Source: Armatimonadota bacterium
Lineage (GTDB): Bacteria; Armatimonadota; Zipacnadia; Zipacnadales; VGFC01
Assembly: GCA_016869015.1 (NCBI GenBank)
Contig: VGFB01000226.1
Coordinates: 1-6,557, forward strand
DNA: 6,557 bases
Direction: 5' to 3'
The notes beneath the pieces are model-generated. The model was not told the origin of the DNA and did not search any database. It was given only the letters and a program-made list of their open reading frames with translations. Below, one piece after another: positions 1-5,488 of this stretch (positions are counted from its first letter, which is position 1; each line of letters opens with the position of its first letter). Both the position numbers and the translations under genes were made by a program.

Positions 1-30
1 GCGCAATATCGGTGGGCAGTGAGGTGTGCC

Positions 31-159
31 GTTGACGTCCTCCGGGACCGCCACCGTCCCGGTGGCCGAGGTGGAAGGCGGTGAGCCGTGGGACGTCCAC
101 GGCTTCGCCACGCCGCCACAGCAGCCACCGGGACGGTGGCGGTCCCGGAGGACGTCAAC
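31..159. repeat. Perfect 36-bp inverted repeat, BIME-like
   Basis: Bases 31-66 are the exact reverse complement of bases 124-159 (i pairs with 190-i), giving 36 uninterrupted base pairs. Pairing continues inward with gaps: 71-74 with 116-119, 77-80 with 111-114, and 84-91 with 97-104 around the palindrome GGACGTCC at 91-98. The whole segment can therefore fold into one rod-like hairpin. Each arm also contains its own small hairpin: GCCACC-GTCCC-GGTGGC at 50-66 and its mirror image at 124-140. Two small palindromic units in opposite orientation are the layout of a bacterial interspersed mosaic element (paired REP sequences). A MITE or a strong terminator of a gene to the left are alternatives. 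No flanking target duplication is visible. An assembly or amplification artefact giving a false palindrome cannot be excluded. Confidence 0.93.
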
Positions 160-175
160 AGCTGACCCGAAAGCC

Positions 176-180
176 GGAGG
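176..180 (+). promoter_or_regulatory. Ribosome binding site that sets the start of the first amidohydrolase
   Basis: GGAGG lies 4 nt before the ATG at 185. It favours this start over the GTG at 26, which would translate straight through the long inverted repeat and add about 53 low-complexity residues before the family's usual N-terminal metal motif. Confidence 0.8.
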
Positions 181-184
181 CGAC

Positions 185-1072
185 ATGTTCATCGACATCC
201 ACGTTCACACGCGCATGTTCGAGGGGCCGCGGCAGGACAGCGAGTTCGGGAGCTACTTCGCAACGCCGCAGGAACTGAAGGACAAGCTGGAGCCGCTTGG
301 GGTGCGGGCCGTGGTCGCGCTGCCGATTCTGAGCCCGGAATGCCTGTGGGTGGTGCAGTCGAACGAGGAGTATCTGTGGGCCGCCGAGGAGTACCCGGGC
401 TTCATCATCCCGTTCATGAACGTCGACCCGCGCATGAACGGGAATCACCCGGACGCGGACCTCAGCTACCTCATGCGGCACTACAAGTCGCGGGGGTGCA
501 AGGGCATCGGGGAGGTGACCTGCAACCTGCCCTTCGATGACCCATTCATGGAGAACCTCTTCCGGCACGCCGAGGCGAACGAACTGCCCCTGACCTTCCA
601 CATCGCCCCGCAACAGGGGCACTACTACGGGATCATCGATCGCCTGGGGCTGCCGCTGCTCGAGGGCGCGCTGCGCAAGTTCCCGCGGCTGAAGTTCCTC
701 GGCCACTCTCAGCCCTTCTGGGCCGAGATCGGCGGCGATCTCACCGAGGAGGCCCGCGCGGGCTACCCGAAGGGCAAGGTCGCGGAGGGCGGGGCCGTGG
801 TGCGGCTGATGCGCGAGTACCCGAACCTCCTGGGAGACCTCTCACCGGCCGCCGGCAGCGGCTACAACGCGATCAGCCGCGACCGCGAGTTCGGGTACGC
901 GTTCCTCGAGGAGTTCCAGGACCGGCTGTTCTTCGGGACGGATGTCTGCGACCCACGCAACGAGATGGACCTCGTCGGCTTCCTCAACGAGGCAGTCGAG
1001 AAGGGGTACATCTCACGGGAGTGCTACGAGAGGATCGGCTGGAAGAACGCCGAGGCGCTGCTCGGGCTCTGA
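185..1072 (+). CDS. Metal-dependent amidohydrolase, TIM-barrel (Amidohydrolase_2 type)
   Basis: This 295-residue protein looks like a soluble amidohydrolase-superfamily enzyme of the COG2159 / Amidohydrolase_2 kind. Members are typically hydrolases or decarboxylases with a metal at the C-terminal end of a beta/alpha barrel. The expected ligand positions are all visible: D-x-H-x-H at residues 4-8 (His6, His8), Glu110 in GIGE, His139 in TFHI, His174 in LGHS and Asp253 in FGTD. The length suits the family and there is no signal peptide or membrane segment. ATG 185 is preferred because of GGAGG 4 nt upstream and because the metal motif normally lies at the very N-terminus. The gene is alone on the plus strand, preceded by the 31-159 repeat, and its TGA overlaps the first bases of the 1071-1189 repeat. 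The substrate cannot be read from the sequence. The real start and the fold are well supported; a specific reaction is not. Confidence 0.93.
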   Translation: MFIDIHVHTRMFEGPRQDSEFGSYFATPQELKDKLEPLGVRAVVALPILSPECLWVVQSNEEYLWAAEEYPGFIIPFMNVDPRMNGNHPDADLSYLMRHYKSRGCKGIGEVTCNLPFDDPFMENLFRHAEANELPLTFHIAPQQGHYYGIIDRLGLPLLEGALRKFPRLKFLGHSQPFWAEIGGDLTEEARAGYPKGKVAEGGAVVRLMREYPNLLGDLSPAAGSGYNAISRDREFGYAFLEEFQDRLFFGTDVCDPRNEMDLVGFLNEAVEKGYISRECYERIGWKNAEALLGL

Positions 1073-1189
1073 CGGCAACGAAAGCGGGAAGAACGGAAGA
1101 GGGGGAGAACCTCGGGGAGCAGTTTGCAGGACATGCCTTCTTCCGCCGTTCTTTGCCGTTCTTCCCTTCTTCCCGCTTTCGTTGCCGTC
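1071..1189. repeat. Long inverted repeat between convergent genes, possible bidirectional terminator
   Basis: Bases 1071-1093 are the exact reverse complement of 1167-1189 (i pairs with 2260-i), 23 bp without mismatch. After one mismatch, 1095-1100 pair with 1161-1166 less its first mismatched base, i.e. with 1160-1165, adding 6 bp. The left arm is purine-rich and the right side (about 1138-1189) is strongly pyrimidine-rich. The repeat begins inside the stop codon of the plus-strand amidohydrolase (TGA 1070-1072) and ends 9 nt from the stop codon of the minus-strand methyltransferase at 1199, so it fills the convergent gap. A role in stopping transcription from both sides or in protecting mRNA 3' ends is likely by position. 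No U-run follows either arm, so it is not a textbook intrinsic terminator. It could also be a small non-autonomous mobile repeat. Confidence 0.88.
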
Positions 1190-1198
1190 GCCTCACCG

Positions 1199-1993
1199 TC
1201 AGGCCTTCCGGAACTGCAGACAGTAGTGGTGCATGGTGTTGGAGACCCACGCGTTGCCCATGCCGTAGGGCGCGAGGCGCTGGTTATCCTGGCACCAGAT
1301 CCTCTCGTCCTTCAGGGCCAGGAACTCCCCGACGCGCCGGCCCAAGTCCCAGGCCAGCGGGTAGATCGTGCCGCCTTTCTTCACGTTCTTCACGATGATG
1401 GTCAGGTAGCGCTTCGGCCGGAGGTGCTCCGCCGCGACGCGGTAGATGGGCACCAGCTCCTCCAGGAAACGCTCGTAGTCCTCGATGTTCCCCACATCGC
1501 GCTCGTCGTCTGAGTAGTGCACATCCAGGCCCTGCTGCGCGCGCTCCTTCTGCGTCTCCCAGCCCTTCATCCGCAGCATGTCCCAGTACGGCGGAGAGGT
1601 GAGAACGTAGTCGACCTCGCCGATGTCGTGCGCGGCGAGGTTGCGGGCATCATCGCACACGACGCGGTAGTCCGGCGCCCCGACGGCCGCCAGCCGCTCC
1701 TGGGCGATGGCCGCGTACTTCGGCTGCAGCTCGACGCCCACGGCCCGGCGCCCCATCTCCAGCGCGGCCACCAGCGCGCTGCCCGTGCCCATCATCGGGT
1801 CCAGGACCGTCTCGCCCGCCTTCGTGAAGAAGCCGATGAACTCCCCGGCCAGCGTCTCGGGGAACTTGGCCGGATGCAGCCGCACATCGGCGCTCCGCGG
1901 CGGCGGGTTGTGCACGAACCAGCTCTTCTGGAAGAGGAGCCAGTCCCTCCGCGCGAGGTCATTCAGGCGGTTGACGAAGGGTCGCTTGGGCAT
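1199..1993 (-). CDS. DNA methyltransferase, N4-cytosine/N6-adenine type (SPPY motif)
   Basis: This 264-residue protein is a site-specific DNA aminomethyltransferase of the N6_N4_Mtase / COG0863 kind, transferring a methyl group from S-adenosylmethionine to an exocyclic amino group. Visible motifs in order: HPAKFP at 40-45 (motif X region), DPMMGTGS at 65-72 (motif I, AdoMet loop), an acidic strand end at Glu88 in GVELQ (motif II), Asp114-Asp115 (motif III) and TSPPYW at 132-137 (motif IV, catalytic). The X-I-IV order is gamma-like. SPPY is most typical of N4-cytosine enzymes, but base specificity is not settled by it. The protein is compact: about 125 residues follow motif IV and no separate target-recognition domain is obvious. 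ATG 1993 has GAGGGA 6 nt upstream (plus-strand 2000-2005). It starts 21 nt after the upstream amidohydrolase, so it is probably the last gene of the minus-strand operon. It may be the modification partner of the AlwI-type nuclease at 5489-6557. Confidence 0.93.
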   Translation of the reverse strand: MPKRPFVNRLNDLARRDWLLFQKSWFVHNPPPRSADVRLHPAKFPETLAGEFIGFFTKAGETVLDPMMGTGSALVAALEMGRRAVGVELQPKYAAIAQERLAAVGAPDYRVVCDDARNLAAHDIGEVDYVLTSPPYWDMLRMKGWETQKERAQQGLDVHYSDDERDVGNIEDYERFLEELVPIYRVAAEHLRPKRYLTIIVKNVKKGGTIYPLAWDLGRRVGEFLALKDERIWCQDNQRLAPYGMGNAWVSNTMHHYCLQFRKA

Positions 1994-2014
1994 CGAGGCT
2001 CCCTCGGCCGAGTA

Positions 2015-3253
2015 TCAGGCGGTCAGCCCGTACAGCGCTCTGGGTGTCTCGTAGAACCACTGCCGGCCGAGCGCCAGCGCGTCGTCCTTGTCCATCAGCC
2101 CCTCCTCGATCCGCGCCGCGAAGACGCGCGCCAGGTTCTCGCGCGCCATGGTGAGGTGTCCGTAGACCTTCTCCACCGGATGGCAGTAGTCGCCCCCGAA
2201 GGCGATGATCTTGTTGACCGGCACCATGTCGATCCACTCGCCCAGCAGGGACCGCGTCATCATCGGCGAGATGATGTGGCACCAGCAGAGGTTGAGCCAG
2301 ACGTTCGCGGAGTTCTTGCCCATCACGCCCGCCTCCCGCACGGAGGGCATCCCGGCGTGGTAGAGGTCGAAGCGGGTCGCCGGATGGCGCTGGATGAGGG
2401 GGATCATGTGGGTGGCCTCCAGCGTGCGGAAGTCACCCCACATGCCGGTGTGCACCGCGACCACGAGGTTCTCCTCGGCGGCCATCCGCAACATGCAGTC
2501 CAGCAGGTAGTCGCGGAGCGGGTTGAGGTCCGGGAGGCTCGCGCAAGCGCCCGTGCGCAGGCTCCCGAAGAGCTCCCAGGCCTGCGCGCGGTCGGGGTGG
2601 CCGTAGGTGCGAGAGGTCATCTTGAGGCCGACGACTCGTTGCGCCTTCCACTGCCGTAGCCCTTCCAGAATGAGCTCCAGGTACTCGTCGAGGGACTCGG
2701 GGGCCTCGTCGTCCACCTCGCGGCCCCGTTGCGCGATCTGCTCCCACGTGTGGACGGCAGCGTACGTGTCCATCGGCATGACCGGGAGGAGGTACTCCTC
2801 ATCGTAGTCTGTCCGCGCCTGCTGCACCAGGGCCGCTCGGATCCCGCACTTCTCGATCAGGACGCGCGCATACAGCCCCGGCTGGTTGGCCTCCTGCATC
2901 GCCTGGGACAGCGGGGCGTACGTCTCATCGTTGATGTCGTCGAAGCCGTAGAACTCCCTGGCCGCCGCGAACGCCGGGCGAGCGTAGGAGCCGAAGCGGA
3001 TGTTGGCCAGAATGGGCCGAAACAGCTGCCAACGCAGCTCCAGCGGCAGGTCCCGGTCGAACACGCGCTCCTGGTCCTTGGGGGACAATCCGGCGGTGAG
3101 CTGGTCCAGCCGCGTGTAGTGGTCAAAGAGCGTGAAGACGTCCACCTGTCGCGCCACGCGGTCGCGCTCGGGCGGCAGATGCTCGTGGGCGTCGATGACG
3201 GGCATCTGCGAGAAGGCCTCGACAAGCTGTCTGCTCAGGGCCGGTCGCGGCAT
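2015..3253 (-). CDS. Amidohydrolase-superfamily enzyme, uronate isomerase/FluG-like
   Basis: This 412-residue soluble protein is a second amidohydrolase-superfamily TIM barrel, clearly different from the one at 185-1072: it is longer and has a different active-site set. It shows IDAHEHL at residues 20-26 (His23 and His25 as first-strand metal ligands), a lysine in VGLKM (Lys211), His268 in AVHTG, His299 in LYHAG and Asp355 in FGGDY. Lys211 falls where a carbamylated bridging lysine sits in some superfamily members, but that assignment is inferred. The long helical insertion at about residues 30-130 recalls uronate isomerases and the FluG/amidohydrolase_2 group, whose members act on sugar acids or small carboxylates. 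ATG 3253 is preceded by AAGGGAG 9 nt upstream (plus-strand 3263-3269). The gene lies 31 nt after the propeller protein and 21 nt before the methyltransferase, all co-directional. Pairing with a secreted sugar-handling protein suggests sugar-acid metabolism; the substrate is unknown. Confidence 0.92.
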   Translation of the reverse strand: MPRPALSRQLVEAFSQMPVIDAHEHLPPERDRVARQVDVFTLFDHYTRLDQLTAGLSPKDQERVFDRDLPLELRWQLFRPILANIRFGSYARPAFAAAREFYGFDDINDETYAPLSQAMQEANQPGLYARVLIEKCGIRAALVQQARTDYDEEYLLPVMPMDTYAAVHTWEQIAQRGREVDDEAPESLDEYLELILEGLRQWKAQRVVGLKMTSRTYGHPDRAQAWELFGSLRTGACASLPDLNPLRDYLLDCMLRMAAEENLVVAVHTGMWGDFRTLEATHMIPLIQRHPATRFDLYHAGMPSVREAGVMGKNSANVWLNLCWCHIISPMMTRSLLGEWIDMVPVNKIIAFGGDYCHPVEKVYGHLTMARENLARVFAARIEEGLMDKDDALALGRQWFYETPRALYGLTA

Positions 3254-3284
3254 GGTCGGGTGCTCCCTTCTGCTAGGCCTCAGC

Positions 3285-5399
3285 CTACCTGAAGTCGTCG
3301 GTTGTCGCCAGGCGCCACGTCTCCCCGCGGTCGTCGGAGACCAGGATCGCCGGCTCGCTGGGCGGCGCCTCGTAGAACTCGTAGTTCCTCGGATCGCCGC
3401 AGCAATAGGTGCCGTTCGGCAGCTTCGGTCCGTCGGCCTTCCCCAGGAACGGGCGCTCCCGGTCGGGCCAGATGTCCACGTAGGCCCGGTACTCGTCGCG
3501 GAACAGGCACACGCTGCAGCTCTGCGCCCAGTAGCCGAGGAACAGGCGGTCGGTCGCGGGGTCGATCACCAGCTTGTGGAACCATACGTGGTAGTAGGCC
3601 TTGTACGGCAACACGAGATGCTGCGGTTCCTCCCACGGTTGCCCCGGGCGCTTCCGGTGCAGGCTGAGGCGGAAGTAGTAGCCCGGTTCCGCGCAGCGCG
3701 TCACCGAGTAGAGCGTCCCGTCTCGGCCGCAGACGAGTCCGGCGTAGGACGTGCCCGCCGCGACCTTCTCCGGGGCCGTCCAGGAGGCGATGCTGCGGGG
3801 CTCCTGAGCCCGAACGTACGCGAAGGGATCGTGGTGACCGTTGATGAGGGCGTGGAGGTAGCCCTGACCGTCCAGGGCGATGGACGCCCAGTTGTGATCG
3901 TCCTCGGCGTTCTGGCCCCCAAAGCCCATCAGCACGGGCTCGGAGAGCGCCCGCGCCTTCACGTCGTAGGCGACGGCGTAGTTGGGCACGCCGTCCGCCT
4001 TGGTGTGGCCCGGAGCTGCGCCGAGCTTGCCGTAGGCGACGAACACCCGGTCGCCCACGGTCAACGCCTGATTCGCCTCGCCCGAGTGGGGCAGGAACGG
4101 CAAGGCTCCTTCGGCGATCGGTACGGGCTCCGGGATGACCAGCGAGCCGTCGGGCTGCTTCTCGGGGATCGTGAGGAAGATGCTCGTCGGCGCGAAGTAG
4201 GCGCTGAGCAGGATGACCGGCGGGCGGAGGAGGCAGTCGGTGTTGTGCCCGACGAACTTCTCGAAACGGGCCATGTAGTTCGGCAGCACGTAGGCCCGCC
4301 ACGTCTGCATCCCGTCCCGCGAGTGCAGCAGCACCCCCCGGCGGGTTCGCGCATCGCGGGTCGGGTCCCAGATGAAGAGCAGCGCGTAGGCATCGCCCTC
4401 CGCGTCGAACCGCAGGCTGGCCTCGTCCCCCTGACCGTTGTTCCCGATCCCGATCCCGCCGAACCCCAGCGTGTCCCGCGCGAAGGGTTCGATGACCTCC
4501 TTCAGCAGGTCCTGGTAGGTCCACTTCCCGTCCGGGCCGACCGTCTGAATGATGGTCGAGCCGTACCGGATGAACGCCCGCCCCTCCGGGCTGAAGCTCA
4601 CGAAGCCCGGCTGGAAGCGCGGGTAGTACCCGAACAGCGCGCGCTCCGCGAGGAAGTAGCTCCCGTACTGGATGGGCGCGGTCGCCGGCTGTCCGTCCCG
4701 GGTCTCCGGCCAGCGATGGTTCAGGATCGAGGCGTCGAACTCCGGGACCTGGAACTCGTGAGGCAGGCGTCCCTCCTCCGCCGGCGCCCGGGCCTCGACC
4801 GGCGGCGCGTCGGCGTCGGACAGGCGCATCGCGTCCAGGTACAGCACCGTGTAGGGGTTGGGCTCGCGGTTGTCGATCTTCGCGAACAGATACAGGGCGT
4901 CCACCTTGCCCCAGCCCACCGGACTCCCCTCAGGGGTGAAGCCCGCAAGCGGCAGCGCGATCTCGCGCTCGCCCTGCCAGTCGACCACGAGGTCCCGTCG
5001 CAGGTAGTCCCGCCACGGGGTCTCCGGACTGTCGGAGAGCGCGGCTACGGTGATGCGCTCGCCGGTCGCCTCCTCGGAGAAAGCCCAGAAGCCGAGGCTC
5101 CTTGCCGCGCTCCAGTCGCGCGGCACGCGGGTCGTGTGGATGGTCGGGTAGCGCGGATGATCGGCCCACTTGCCCGCGGTCCGCCCGCTGTGCACGTGCT
5201 CCGTCGCGAGCGTCAGCCCCCCCGCAAGCTCGGCGAAGGGGATCGTGCGGGTGGACCAGAGCTCCTCCTCCTTGAACTCGCTCAGCAAGTCCGGCGCCGT
5301 CAGCCACGCCCCCTCGACCTCGAAGTCGAGGGCGGCTTCGGGGGTGATCGGCTGGGCGTACAGGCAGGAGGCGAGCAGCAGCGGCCATGTCCCAGTCAT
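3285..5399 (-). CDS. Secreted BNR-repeat (BNR_4-like) beta-propeller protein with N-terminal beta-sandwich
   Basis: This 704-residue protein is probably exported. Residues 1-16 form a short hydrophobic leader ending in YAQ, a plausible signal-peptidase site. LASC at 9-12 also fits a lipobox, so a lipoprotein is possible. Residues about 22-195 look like an all-beta carbohydrate-binding-type domain ending in VLYLDAMRL. From about 240 to the end it resembles BNR_4 propellers, a group that includes ulvan-lyase-like PL24/PL25 proteins and sialidase-like folds: HNWASI at 502-507, GYLHALINGHH at 513-523, an Asp-box variant SRDGMQTW at 360-367 and a canonical Asp-box SDDRGETW at 688-695. Cysteine pairs at 628/631 and 666/667 could form disulfides. 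A longer reading up to 5594 would overlap the nuclease gene and translate an intergenic hairpin, so it was refused. ATG 5399 lacks a good Shine-Dalgarno; TTG 5405 is an alternative that adds an arginine to the leader. A polysaccharide lyase or sugar-binding role is inferred, not shown. Confidence 0.9.
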   Translation of the reverse strand: MTGTWPLLLASCLYAQPITPEAALDFEVEGAWLTAPDLLSEFKEEELWSTRTIPFAELAGGLTLATEHVHSGRTAGKWADHPRYPTIHTTRVPRDWSAARSLGFWAFSEEATGERITVAALSDSPETPWRDYLRRDLVVDWQGEREIALPLAGFTPEGSPVGWGKVDALYLFAKIDNREPNPYTVLYLDAMRLSDADAPPVEARAPAEEGRLPHEFQVPEFDASILNHRWPETRDGQPATAPIQYGSYFLAERALFGYYPRFQPGFVSFSPEGRAFIRYGSTIIQTVGPDGKWTYQDLLKEVIEPFARDTLGFGGIGIGNNGQGDEASLRFDAEGDAYALLFIWDPTRDARTRRGVLLHSRDGMQTWRAYVLPNYMARFEKFVGHNTDCLLRPPVILLSAYFAPTSIFLTIPEKQPDGSLVIPEPVPIAEGALPFLPHSGEANQALTVGDRVFVAYGKLGAAPGHTKADGVPNYAVAYDVKARALSEPVLMGFGGQNAEDDHNWASIALDGQGYLHALINGHHDPFAYVRAQEPRSIASWTAPEKVAAGTSYAGLVCGRDGTLYSVTRCAEPGYYFRLSLHRKRPGQPWEEPQHLVLPYKAYYHVWFHKLVIDPATDRLFLGYWAQSCSVCLFRDEYRAYVDIWPDRERPFLGKADGPKLPNGTYCCGDPRNYEFYEAPPSEPAILVSDDRGETWRLATTDDFR

Positions 5400-5420
5400 G
5401 CGCAACTCGTTTCCGCGTGG

Positions 5421-5439
5421 CACCGGCGTCCCGCCGGTG
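5421..5439. repeat. Short hairpin with GTCCC loop before the propeller gene
   Basis: CACCGGC (5421-5427) and GCCGGTG (5433-5439) form a perfect 7-bp stem around the loop GTCCC. A second small palindrome, GAGCGCTC, adjoins it at 5439-5446. In the minus-strand transcript the hairpin ends 21 nt before the ATG at 5399, so it could affect initiation or mark a processing site between the nuclease and propeller genes. The loop is identical to that of the small hairpins inside the 31-159 repeat (56-60, and reverse-complemented at 130-134), which points to a shared repeat type. Confidence 0.6.
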
Positions 5440-5488
5440 AGCGCTCTACTGCATCCATGAGCGAGACGCCCATGCCACGGCCGGCCCG

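Noticed and set aside
31..60. Promoter with a -35-like TTGACG at 32-37
   Set aside because: No -10-like sequence lies 16-18 nt downstream, and the hexamer is part of the inverted repeat arm.
31..159. CRISPR repeat pair
   Set aside because: There are only two copies, inverted and not direct, with no spacer series and no cas genes.
26..184. N-terminal extension of the first amidohydrolase from GTG 26
   Set aside because: It would translate the whole inverted repeat into low-complexity residues and push the metal motif away from the N-terminus; ATG 185 has a good ribosome binding site.
1517..2659. 380-codon open frame on the plus strand
   Set aside because: Antisense to the methyltransferase and the second amidohydrolase, with no domain and biased composition.
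3274..3287. Terminator hairpin TAGGC-CTCA-GCCTA between the propeller and amidohydrolase genes
   Set aside because: The stem is only 5 bp, overlaps the propeller stop codon and lacks a U-run; the 31-nt gap fits co-transcription.
3280..4524. 414-codon open frame on the minus strand
   Set aside because: Overlaps the propeller gene in another frame on the same strand; Arg/Gly/Pro-rich with no family features, whereas the propeller frame carries clear Asp-boxes.
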